Source of the DNA: Panax quinquefolius
Lineage: Eukaryota > Streptophyta > Magnoliopsida > Apiales > Araliaceae
Direction of reading: 5' to 3'
Assembly: GCA_020205615.1 (NCBI GenBank)
Contig: CM035163.1
Coordinates: forward strand, 47,833,652 to 47,897,651
Length of the DNA: 64,000 nucleotides
Shown: in pieces, positions 1 through 10,422 of the stretch
How the letters are laid out: each line of letters starts with the position of its first letter
How positions within the stretch are numbered: the first letter of the stretch is position 1
The notes under the pieces: model-generated
Databases searched by the model: none
Told to the model about the DNA's origin: nothing
What the model saw: only the letters and a program-made list of their open reading frames with translations
Program-made: the position numbers and the translations under genes

Positions 1-10
1 TATCATATTA

Positions 11-640
11 ATAAGATAGTAGCATTTTTTTTTCCAAAGAACATAATAGTAGTGTATTAATATAACTATAGTACTGTACTTATTTTGTTTCACTAAGCCT
101 TAAAATTTATGAATATATTAATGTTATTGATATATGATATTTTTGTAACTACTAAAAATGAGGCTATCATGCAACAATTTTAAGTAATAAAACCTCGAAA
201 AATGTTATTGTAAACAATATTTGAGGATTATTTAGTTTTGTGATTCATTTTATTAAATTTTTATTTTTAAAGAAATTTTTTTTCGAATTTGACCCCACTG
301 AACTTTCAGGCTGGATCTGCCCCTGTTGTTATCTATTCCCTCATAAAAAATTGTCGTTTTAGAAGAAAAAATTTATTTCAATTTATTTGTCGTTTATAAC
401 TTTTTAGGAGAATAAATTATTTACTTTCCTATATTATCCCTACCTTCTCTCATTGTTCTAAGAAATTCTCTCCCTTGTATTAATAGTTTTCAACTTCTCA
501 CAAAGGGTAGTGATAAAATTTCAAACAAATTTTAATTATTAAATGATAATATTAAATGACTTTCTTAATTCATGTGTAAAAACTTTAAACGACAATCTTT
601 TATGAACGGAGTTAATACTACTACTATTAATTACAATTAC
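11..640. repeat. Dispersed repeat, copy 1 (second copy at 40655-41268)
   Basis: This AT-rich stretch is repeated in the same orientation about 40 kb away at 40655-41268. Shared landmarks in the same order are a run of T after AAGATAGTAGCAT, the TTTCACTAAGCCTTAAAA segment, the GACCCCACTGAACTTT segment, and the inverted-repeat element at its right end. By eye the copies differ by scattered substitutions and small indels. No coding frame is seen. It may be part of a larger element cut by the window edge, or a segmental duplication. Confidence 0.75.
336..612. mobile_element. Stowaway-like MITE, copy 1
   Basis: The left end TTCCCTCATAAAAAATTGTC and the right end, read in reverse, are imperfect inverted repeats (the right end contains GACAAT and ATGAACGGAGT). 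Both sides carry TA dinucleotides, as expected for Tc1/mariner-type Stowaway elements. It is about 277 bp, AT-rich and has no coding capacity. The family assignment rests on the CTCCCTC-like terminus, the small size and the TA flanks. Confidence 0.55.
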
Positions 641-1103
641 TATTTTTCATGTGCGCACCACCAGGGGCTATGCTCATGCATATATCGCTTTCACCACATC
701 CCGGATGGTCAATCTCAAAGATTGTGAGGGCTTTTTATCGTTCCTTGTTCAGATTATCTTTAGTTCGGACGACACACTTCTGCCAGAATAGTGTCTGAAT
801 AACTAATGCATGTGCGTCGTCCCATCTATACCGCTTCTGCAAATAAAACAACAATAATAATATTAAAACTGTTATATTACCATAATCCAACATTACTAAA
901 CAATATTATTTGATTAACTATGTATTATCTATCGAGTGATAAAAATATATACGAAATTCAAATTTCAAACTACATCCTTATGGGCGAGAGGTGTGCTTTC
1001 GCCATGTAATCACCGGCGTAGGCGATTCTGAAACATAATTATGAAATGCACTACACAATTTTACTATCTTGAAAATCACTACAATATCTGATAATTTACA
1101 TTA
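641..1103 (-). pseudogene. CACTA (Ptta/En/Spm-type) transposase-like gene, exons 2 and 3
   Basis: Two exon-like pieces on the minus strand lie downstream of exon 1 at 13592-13471, from which they were separated by the LTR retrotransposon at 1109-13424. The first starts at 1027 after a TTTCAG acceptor and reads AYAGDYMAKAHLSPI. The second starts at 836 after a TTTGCAG acceptor and reads KRYRWDDAHALVIQTLFWQK, before a TAA stop. The pattern of basic residues and W around an 'RYxWDDxH' segment resembles the Ptta/En/Spm plant transposase family, but the match is short. The frame does not join cleanly between the two pieces, so the gene looks dead. The exon 2 donor is uncertain. Confidence 0.5.
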
Positions 1104-1108
1104 AAATA
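1104..1108. repeat. Target-site duplication AAATA (left)
   Basis: AAATA lies immediately left of the LTR terminus TGTTAG. The same five bases at 13425-13429 follow the other terminus (CTGACA). A perfect 5-bp duplication fixes both ends of the 12.3-kb element. Confidence 0.9.
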
Positions 1109-4100
1109 TGTTAGTTCGAGTGAAGCACAATATAGATCTAGAAGGGGGGGGGGGGGGGGGTTGAATAGATCCTTAGAATTACAAAATACTTTTTGTCTAT
1201 TAAGTTGTATTGCTCATTAAGTAGCTCATGACAAAATTAAGAATCTTTTCAAGCACAACGGAATAAGTAAAAGATCCCCTTCATTGATATATTCATAATC
1301 AAACATACATTGTTCGTAGAGTTACTTTAGTAGTAAGCAGTTAAAACATTCATAGCAGTTATAACAGTTAATGTACATAATGTAAATGACATAAAGTAAA
1401 AGTCACAAGGGGTTTTAAGTGGTTCAGAGACTCAAGCTCCTAATCCACTCTTCTGCTTTCAACTAGAAGGATTTCCACTAAGGAAGGGCAGCACCCTGAA
1501 TCACTAAGATTCCTTCAAGGTCAACAGCCTTGGGACTTCAGTTCACTAAGAACTCTTCAAGGCCAGCAGCCTTGGAACTTCTCTAGTTCCCTAGGAACTC
1601 TTCAAGCCCAGCAGGCTTGGAAACTCATTTAGTCCCATCGGACAAGGACCCATCAGGCCCTAGCTTCTTGTTGTTGTAGTTGTAGTTTTTGTTGGTGCTG
1701 AGCTGCTAAGATGTTATTAAGCTCTGAATATCTTTTGTACTTAGCAGCTTGGTGTGGTCCTCTTTGCATTCTGCTTCGAGTCTGGACCACATCTTCTTTA
1801 GTGTAGTTGATCTTTACTCTCTTTAGCTCATCTTCATCTGATGTCAGCTGTGCACCATCACCATCTAGATTTGCTAAGTCCCTAAGCTTTTGGTAGACTT
1901 CTTTTGGCACTTAGTAATCCTTGAACCCTTCTTGAATGTTTTACAGACATGATTCTGCACTTGTTCAGTTTCAGCTTTAGATTCATGGTGATCTGTAGAG
2001 TGGTTCTCTTGATCTTCTTTGTACTCAGCCACTTTTCTGAATGCTATCTTTTTGGCCTTCTCGGTTCTCAGCTTGGCTGCTATCTTTAGTGGCATTCTCA
2101 TCTTTGTTGAGTGAAGCTTTGATCTGCATGAGTCTTTCTTCAAAGCTACTTCACTTCTACCTCGGTAGTCTCACTGTCACTGAGACTTGTTCTATTGATC
2201 TTTGGTGGAACTCGTAGAGTCAACAATAGCATTCTTCAACTCAACGATTCTACAACACACAATCATCAGCAACTCTTGATCTTTGAGGCTTTGTTGATTT
2301 ATACTACTTCCCAATCTTCCCGTTGGAAAGTAGCCGTTGAAAGTTATTCAAATTGCTTCGCAGATCTTGAGTTATTTGGTGCAGATTGTAGATGTGACAT
2401 ATGACATCTTTTTCTGACTTCCTGACACTGCAGTCTGCTATTTCACCAACCCTGTCAGATATGTCACTTTGATATCTTGGGCAGGTCGACGACTTTATTT
2501 CACCCTTCTGATTTCTCGATCAGAGGTTGTCCTTGCATTGATGCTCTCAATAAGCTCTTATCCGAACATTACCCTTCAGATTGAACCGTTGCCAATGTTT
2601 CAGTCTTCAGTTATTCAAACTCTACGATTCTGATGCATGTCTTCATGGACTTGATCGTAGTGTCTTGTTGACTTGAAGAGACAACACTACGATCTTGAGG
2701 AGTGTTCACTTGTTCTTTAGGGTAGAACACCTCTTCCTCTTTTTATGCAGTACTTCATCACTTCTGTTTGTCTCGACTACTTTCAGATACTGATGGCTCG
2801 ATTCCTTGCTCTGGCCTCTTCTAAATAACAAGACACTTCAGATTTGTGGCGTGTCCAGCTCACTTTCTCCTTGTGATCTCCCGTTCACTTATCATCAATG
2901 GACTGACCCAATGCTTAATCACTTTAGCCTTGTTATTCAGAGGCTGACGAGTATCTCAGTTTGTACTCCATCAGTTTCTTCTTAGATTGGCAAACACTAC
3001 GATCCTGGTTACTTCCAAGATCGTTGTCATCTTTTTCCACTTGACTCATTTGCACGCATGTCGACATTCCTTAGTCAATTATTGAAGTCTTCTTATGATC
3101 ATCTTGTGGAAGATTTCATCTTAAATGGCTTCATATCTCAATCTTGATGTTGATTGGATTGGTGCTTATGTCTTTTGTTAGCTTAGCATGCCATTCGTTG
3201 AGTGCTCTCTGGTTACCTTCAGGTGGGACGTATCTATGCAGTGCCAACCAGAGGCTTCATTCCTTTGGATATTCAGGGAGTGCACATTAGTTGAGAATCG
3301 TATTTGCTCTACGATTCTGCCTTGGCATTGTGAGCACATCTGTTAAGGTCGTAGTTCTGCACTCTACGATTCAGCTTTGGCTGTGCAGACACTACGACTC
3401 TGAGATCAGATCTTGACACTCTATGATTTCTATTGTTGTGCTTGTTGTCTTCATCTGATCTTGCTCGACTACGATTTCTGCCTTTGATACGATCAGTAGA
3501 CTCTACGATTCGGAGTGCAGTCTACGATCCTTGATTTGGCCATTTGTAGACTCTACGACTCCAAGTGTAGTCTACGATTCTTCACTTGACTTTGGTAGAT
3601 GCTCGGTCGGCTCGTAGGCAGGCTGTCTCTATGATTCTGAACATGACTTTCTCAGCTGACTACAGCCTTGATGAAGTTCTCCTTGACACACTACGATCCT
3701 TCCTCGTCTCTCCTGAAAGTCTATGAACTCCGAGATCTACTATTTTGCAGACTACGATTCTACCTCGATAGCTCTCTAGTTTTCATTGACTCTCCTGGCA
3801 GACTACGATTTCTGGTGCAGTGCTCGACGATCAGACAAGCCTATCTATTACATCATAAGATCAACCTAACATGCTTGATCTTTCTATATTTATAGTCCTT
3901 GTACATCATTTCTTTTTAAAGGACTTTACAAAGCTGTTTTGCTTATGTAGGATCAACCTAACACATTTGATCAATTCATTCTAAGTCCTTGTACATATGT
4001 TTTTTATTATCTATCAAAGGACTTTAAAGCTTTTCTTAATGCAAGCATAATTGCATGTTCATTCATATATATATGTCATAATCAAATCATATGTAAACAG

Positions 4101-4129
4101 GAATATCATTCACATGTTTATTCCTGACA
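1109..4129 (-). repeat. 3' LTR of the LARD-like element
   Basis: This 3,021-bp LTR matches 10423-13424 in the same order and orientation. On the plus strand it begins TGTTAG and ends CTGACA. It holds a 17-base G run at 1144-1160 (12 G in the partner), a minus-strand TATAAATATA box near 3893-3884, and about twenty dispersed copies of a CTACGATT motif between roughly 2200 and 3830. Two short minus-strand frames (1910-1653, 2143-1874) have counterparts in the other LTR. They are probably not genes, because the identity of the LTRs alone explains their sharing. Confidence 0.9.
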
Positions 4130-4140
4130 ATCTCCCCCTA
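4130..4140 (-). promoter_or_regulatory. Polypurine tract of the LARD-like element
   Basis: Read on the minus strand the sequence is AGGGGGAGAT directly before the LTR start TGTCAGG. This is the expected plus-strand priming site, and its place next to 4129 shows that 1109-4129 is the 3' LTR. Confidence 0.85.
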
Positions 4141-4427
4141 TTTGATTATGACAAAAATAATAAGTGCATATGAATGTTATGAATGATTTTTATATACAGT
4201 GAGCTGTTGTATTTCTAAAATAGATAATCGTGAATGTCATTTATAATAATATGAAATTTAATATACTATGGCATCTTACATCCTGTATCCAGAACATGCC
4301 TAACTAGTTAGAGATATACATCTTTGGCTCCATGTATGCTTCTAAGATGTCTGTTGATGGGTTATTCATCTATTTGATTCATTTGTTTGATCTTTTTGCA
4401 TCTGCTCATCCTGGGACATTGGCTTTA

Positions 4428-4682
4428 TCATCCTTTTGTATGCTCCCCCTCAGATGTTTGCTGCTCTAACTCCCCCTCAACATTTGCAAATACGGGTTCA
4501 TCATCCTTTAGCTCCCCGTTTGATGATGACCCAACTTCTTCTTCTGCTATCTTCTTCTTTTGTTTCCTTCTACTCTTCTTTCCCTTTCTTGGCTGCCTCT
4601 TTCTATGCCTCTCTTTCTCCCCCTTTTTGTCATTAATCAGTTGTGAAAGCTGTTCCATATTGAACATAAGCTGCTCCATCAT
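4428..4682 (-). pseudogene. C-terminal part of the element's degenerate protein
   Basis: This 84-residue frame starts with a short coiled-coil-like segment (MMEQLMFNMEQLSQLINDKK) followed by a lysine/arginine-rich stretch and an acidic tail. It is the last recognisable coding piece before the polypurine tract. It probably continues the frames at 7490-5154, separated by stops and frameshifts. I do not recognise a catalytic domain, and the function is unknown. Confidence 0.45.
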
Positions 4683-5153
4683 GTAGGAGGAGTTTCTAAC
4701 TTCATTCTTGATTTCTTATTGACTTAGCTCAAGTTGCATAGAGAAAGATTGATTCATGTTGTCAATCTTGTCAGAGAGGATTTTGAGTTTCTCTTCATTT
4801 GCCTCTTGTGCTCGTAGAGCTGTAGCTTTCTGATCATGTATGGCTTTCAGATAGATGTGATCTCTCTCTTTGATTTTTGAGAGATATATCACCATAGTTG
4901 CTTAGAGTCTATCTTCATTGTTGTTAAGCGCTTTGACTCTTCATTCATTAGAAATATCTTCTCCACCATTTCGGTGAGAATTCCTCAATGACTCTTGCTC
5001 CACAGGATTTTGGTCATCTGATCTGCCAGCTTCTTGTAGAACACTAGCTTGGACTCTACGATTTTCATCCTTGGATAGATTGTGGAAAGTGTTGACAATC
5101 TGAGAAATCGTTGAGTACCAACATATATTGGAAGATGAAGGGATGTTGGATAT

Positions 5154-5660
5154 CTAAGCTTGGGCAGATGGAGGCTTCTCAATTTGGATTTGAACATCAT
5201 CAATGGTAGAGTAAACAGACTCTACAATTATTCCTTTGGCCATAATCCTTCTGCCTTCAGTGTCAACTCTATGATCATAGGGAATATAGTGATTTCCAGC
5301 TTGTCTGTAGATCTTGTAGTGAGGCTTGTCATTGATCATCATGGTTGCAAACTTCTTTACCCTTGAGAAGTTCTGTGACACCAGCTCTAGATTTGGAAAT
5401 TAAGAGTAACACCAGCTGAAGTATCTCTCATCCTTATCAGTATGAGCCTTTAACCACGACATCCATGGGAAGAACCATCTCATCAGAGGATCTTCAGAGT
5501 TGTACAATATTGTTGTGTAATCTAACTCCATATTTTCCCAATTATGAAGTACTTCATCTGTAGTCATCCTTACAACTCGAAGTTGTTCATTTCCATGACT
5601 TATCCATTTTGCTTCTGGTTCAGCTGGTGGTTCATCAAAAACTTCCACCACTATTCTTCT
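5154..5660 (-). pseudogene. Middle part of the element's degenerate protein
   Basis: Two adjacent minus-strand frames (5651-5400 and 5381-5154) look like one broken protein. The first contains an acidic, tryptophan-rich segment around NWENMELDYTTILYNSEDPL. The second contains MSQNFSRVKKFATMMINDKP and a segment around YIPYDHRVDTEG. Both read as genuine coding sequence (balanced composition, few low-complexity runs), but I cannot name the domain. They lie downstream of the acidic/basic region ending at 5995 and belong to the same transposon gene. Confidence 0.5.
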
Positions 5661-5994
5661 GCTGATTCTAGTTGGAGAGAGAATAGGATAGTATCTCAGT
5701 TCCTCCGATTCTGAAGTGCGAAATAGACTCTTTCCTCTATTTATTCCCTTTTGATCCGAATCTTTGACTTCCTTTCATCGATTCTTCGGTGAAGTCTTCT
5801 TGTTGAATTTCATTTTGAGAACCTTCTTCAGCAATATCTTCCTTGGATTCATCACTAATTCCATCTTCATCATTTTCTTCATCAGATTCATCATCACTTA
5901 CTTCAATGACCGCAGTAGAGTGATCATTTTTCTTGTTAGAGACAAATTTAGCCAGTAGTCTATGGCTCTTCCTTCTCCTTGGTGGTTCAGCAAT

Positions 5995-7490
5995 TTAAGA
6001 GTCAGACTCTTCTTCCTCTTCAGACTCTGAGGCTTTTGAGTACTCAGACAGGCTTTCTTGATTTTCATCATTGACAGGAGCATGTCCTTCTTCTTCAGAA
6101 TCATCTTCATTTACATCACTGGACATGCTAGCTTGATGTTGAGCAGTAATATGTGCATGTTTTTCTTCCTCAGACTCTACATCTTTTGGATTTGTTAGAG
6201 CAGTTGCTGTAGAGGATATTGTTGTGTTAGCCTGCAGCCTTTCTTTATCATCAGAGTGAATGCTCTGAGAGTTAACCGTAGAGCTTGCACATCTTTTTTC
6301 TTCACCATCAGACTTGGCTTTTTCTTTCACAGATTCAACTTCTTCCTTATTTCTGGACTTGCTCTTTAAGGATTCAATCTTTGAACTTTCAGTTCCTTTC
6401 TCATCTTCAGACTCTTCATGTTCTTCTTGGTTGGATTGACTTTCCTGGGGAACTGGGGCTGGTTTTTTTACCACCTTAGCTTTCTTTCTTGAGGGTTCCT
6501 GAAGTAATCTTTTACTTCTTCTCCTTTTTGGGTTTACAGTAGTTGAAGTTGGTTCTTCTTTTGTTCCTTGTTTTTTCTTAACAGTGGAGACATGGCTTGA
6601 TGAAGCCTTAGCATTCTTCATATTCTTAGGCTTCTTACTTGCTGGTGTGGCAGCAACTAGTGTGGAGTCACCAGACTCAGAGCTTTCTTCCTCCTTTACC
6701 TTTATCTTCTTTTCAGAGATCTTTCTGCTACTTTCTGCTATAGTTAATCTTCTGTTTTCCTTTGGGTTTTTCTTCCAGTTTACGAATAGCTGAGGAGACA
6801 TAATTTTGTGAACATTAAGAATCTCGCCCTCATCATCCTTGATTTTATTCTTCAACTTTTTCTTCAGGATGATACTTAAGAATCTCCCATGAAAAACCTT
6901 TGTGAGTGGTTTTTCAGTTGACCTTTTCTTTTCTTCCTTATCGAGCCACTTAGACATCTGGTCAAGCAGGACAGCTCCATAGTTGATATGTTCCTTCAGG
7001 ACTATAGCAGACATGATCTTCAGCTGTTGATCAATCATCGATATCGTATGCGGTGTCTTTGCATAAGATACATTTACCCACTATTTCAGCCAGGAACTCA
7101 TATTCTTCAGGAAACTCCGTTTTCTTCATGTCCTTCAGACTAGGGTTTCTTTTATACTGCATAATCTTCTTAGCTTTTTCAGTGTCGATCTCTTCCAGGC
7201 TTTTCAGATCTTGGTCAGGAAGGTCTAAGCATTGATTGATGTCAGAAGAACTTAGTTTCAGTATCTGACCCTTAACCTTGGTGGAGAGAATCCCAGAATT
7301 TATGGTTGCGTTTGAATGAAACTCTTTGACCAGGTCACCATATATTCGTGTGTTTACCTCAAGACATTCTGAGAACCGTGCCTCCTTCACAAGTTCGAGA
7401 ATATCCCTGAACTTTTTCTTGGATTTTTTGAACGACTTGGTTCCTAGCTGAATGCCAGTGATTACTCGTCAGTATGCCATTAGAGGATTC
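5995..7490 (-). pseudogene. Gag-like / 'putative plant transposon protein' frame, broken
   Basis: The frame opens near 7490 with ATG GCA TAC followed by a TGA stop, then reads on as VITGIQLGTKSFKKSKKKF and through 7390-7031 (LEVNTRIYGDLVKEFHSNAT, then KVKGQILKLSSSDINQCLDL). This pattern of 'hydrophobic-LV-EF-N' followed by 'V-G-I--S-DIN--L-LP' resembles the putative plant transposon protein domain found in large pol-less elements. A frameshift in the 7031-7038 overlap leads into a 347-residue frame to 5995. That frame starts IMSAIVLKEHINYGAVLLDQ and becomes a long, highly charged Ser/Lys/Glu-rich tail. No enzyme motif is present. The product is probably structural (gag-like), but this is inferred. 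Confidence 0.6.
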
Positions 7491-10408
7491 AAGGAGTATG
7501 GGTGTTGATTCAGAGAGATTTATGAGATACAACTGATTGTTATTTGGGTTCTGGAGGTTTAATTCGATTTAAGCTTTGAAAGGATTCTAGGGTTTGAAAA
7601 TGGGAGGGAGAGAGGTTTAAGAGGTTCTGATAACTGTTTGCAAATTTGAATCTGTCTTTATGGTAGTTCCTTCTTACACTACATACGCTATGATGTGTTA
7701 ACTAGTCATTGGTTGCACGATGCCCAGTAATGAGCTGTAACTCCCCAATAACTTGTCAGTTAGTTGTCTCTTTCAAAAGAGTGGACGTTTGATTGACGTG
7801 GATTGACCTTTGACCTCTTTAGTTCGTAGAGTAACATGATAGGACAGCTATTGACTCTACGTTTTCCTTTGTTGGCTCAACGATCAATTCTCTGAAGGAT
7901 GTTGCAGTGAATGGTTTTGACATTACTTCTCGTTTTGAACCTCCACACCTCATTCACTGTGGTGCTTTATGAAGCCTTGGGTACTTTCCTTTAGCAGTAC
8001 CTCTTTCCAACCATCATTCGAACCTGTCTTCTCTTATTGTGAATGACTGAGTAAATGTCCTATTCTTCCAAAGCTTCTCATGAGCTAGAGTATCCTCTTG
8101 TAAGACTGCGAACGTCGAGTCTACTTCTACGATTATTGAGGTTGCTCCATGATTGTTGAGTTTACTTTTACCTTCACTCTACGATCGCTGACTGTCTTGG
8201 TCTTTGAGATGAACTTGACTATGCATTTCTTCTAGGTTAAGGTAGCTCAGAAAGAGCCAAACTCTTAGACTGAGCTAAGGGTCAAGTTTATCCCTGAGGC
8301 GCTTTCCAGATGAAATACCTTAGAAGTAATTAGCACTGATATCTCTTTTGACCTTTTCTGATGAGGAGACCCTTCATCAGCTTTAGACAATTGCATTTGC
8401 TGTGATCGTGGTGTCTTCTTGGTTTTTACACTACGATCATATGTTTGATTGTAGGTACTCCACGATTTTGAATTGGGCGGCTGATAGGTTATCAACAGTA
8501 CATTTTTAGACATTTCTACTGACTATGGATCTTTATTTGGTTCATCAACCACAAAGTTTTGGGACTCTGCAGCTGGTACATTGCTTCATAAAATATTTCA
8601 GTACTATTGCTCCTTAACAGATCACTGCTCCCCCATGGTTGATGTTGTCTTTTCAGTGAGGTGTGATTCCTTTTTCCTTATGTACATAAGGAGGCATCCC
8701 TGCATGTCTCTTTTTGACTGAAGTCATCAAATCTTCTTATATTTTTGAAATAAGCATCTTCAGAGTTGATCATTCTACAATTCTTTGATAGCACTACGAA
8801 CGTAGTCTTCCTTATCAGCTTGTGCTAGTGGAGTTCTGCTCCCATACTAAGTTCCTAATGTTTGATGCTCGATGGTCCTTTGATGTGAGCTTCCTTGAGA
8901 ACAAGTTTTACATGCTTGAGCATCTAAGACCCTTTTTCATCTCTAGTCGAGTGGCCTACTTTCATATATAAAGATATGCAGCCATTTGAGCTTCATTTAG
9001 ATTAGCTCATCAGGTCTTCAAGGACAGGCTTTGACATATAGGAATTTTTGTCGAATTATTTACGAGCAGGTCCTAAGCCTTCTATTTGGTTGACTCTTCT
9101 TGACTGAAGTCTTTTGCTTTAGCATCCTTAGTGTGGTCAGATAGACCAGGTACTTGCAGGTTATTCATTTCTAATTTTTGGTACCCATGGTTACATGGGT
9201 CCTGCTAGGTTAGTTACTAAACCCCTGTTCCTCATATATTTGGATGAACATCACATTGACCACCATCAGTCGTATCCATGTATGTACTTCATTTAGATAA
9301 TACATTTTGAGATGCATGGTGGTGAGTGTGAGAGAAATCTGACATTTTAATAGAACACTCTTTTCTTTGATGGTTTCATCATATGCTAAGTTGTGATCAT
9401 AGAGTTTAAATGTTCACAGAGTGAGAATCAGCTCTACGATTTATTAGCATCTGGTTGATTCATGGAGGTGATCAGTTTCTATGAATCTTCAAGATTCTCT
9501 TGTAGATCTGATCATACTCTGTGTATCTTTAAACACTTAGACCATAGGATGTACAAAGCACCTTATCCCATCAGCAAGGATTTCTTCACATTCAATCGAC
9601 CTGTGAGGCTCTTAAAACCATTTCAGGTCTCTTTCAAGTTATCATCTTCAACCTAAAACTTGGATGGAGAGAAAGTTTATAGACATTTGAGTTTCTATCA
9701 TTAGTGTACTTTCTCTCTTCACCTTTTAGATAGATTTATGATATTTGAAGGGAAAACTGTTATAGTTCATGAGTAAAATGCAAATATGATGTTCATATCT
9801 ATGTTTAGCGAGGAACCGTACCTTTTTGCTGTTGATTTCTTAACAGTCATTTATCTTAGATATATTGAGTTTAGGCATTGATGTGCATGTTTTCTCATTT
9901 GCTTCTGACAGCCATTTGCTCCAGTTGATCTTTAGTCAATCAGTCGTGGTCTTGAAGATACAAGCTAAGAGAGTGTCAGCATCTCTAATTCTTTGACATC
10001 CTTGAGTTCACAAGATTTACATCCAGCTGCAGTTTGACCAAGCATGTGGTTGAGAAGTTCTTCTTTCTTCTCTGGATAATCATTACTTAGCATGTATGGC
10101 CTTTTCATCTTTTCAGACTGGTGGATGTTTGAATCTTTTCTGTTAACATTTCTTGAGCTTTCTGGCCTGGTCTTCAGACAACAAGATTAACATCGAGCAA
10201 GGATTGGTCTTGTTGATATGATAATCAAAGACATGGACCAATCTGAGCAGCTTCAGGTGTATATGCACATTTACCTGTACACAATATTTCCAACGAGTGA
10301 GCTCATCTGCATATAAAAAGTGACTTACTGCTAAACTAAGTTTAGAACAATGTTTGTGCCTAGGATCAGACTCATAGCGATTAGCTTTTGAATGTAGCAT
10401 GAGAACCT
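7491..10408 (-). other. Long non-coding leader of the LARD-like element
   Basis: About 2.9 kb between the primer binding site and the first reading frame contains no convincing gene. Scattered CTACGATT-type motifs (for example near 7830, 8180, 8440 and 9430) echo those in the LTR. Long leaders are usual in large pol-less elements. Confidence 0.6.
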
Positions 10409-10420
10409 ACTCTGATACCA
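10409..10420 (-). promoter_or_regulatory. Primer binding site (initiator tRNA-Met type)
   Basis: The minus strand reads TGGTATCAGAGT, two bases inside the LTR end (TAACA AT). It matches the canonical TGGTATCAGAGC priming site except at the last base, and fixes the element's orientation. Confidence 0.88.
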
Positions 10421-10422
10421 AT

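Noticed and set aside
2195..2404. Plus-strand LTR frame also present at 11498-11773
   Set aside because: The sharing is explained by LTR identity. It runs against the direction of element transcription and shows no domain.
6285..7235. Plus-strand frames opposite the LARD-like gag frame
   Set aside because: They are antisense shadows of the charged minus-strand frame: Phe/Leu/Ser-rich translations of Lys/Glu codons, with no domain.
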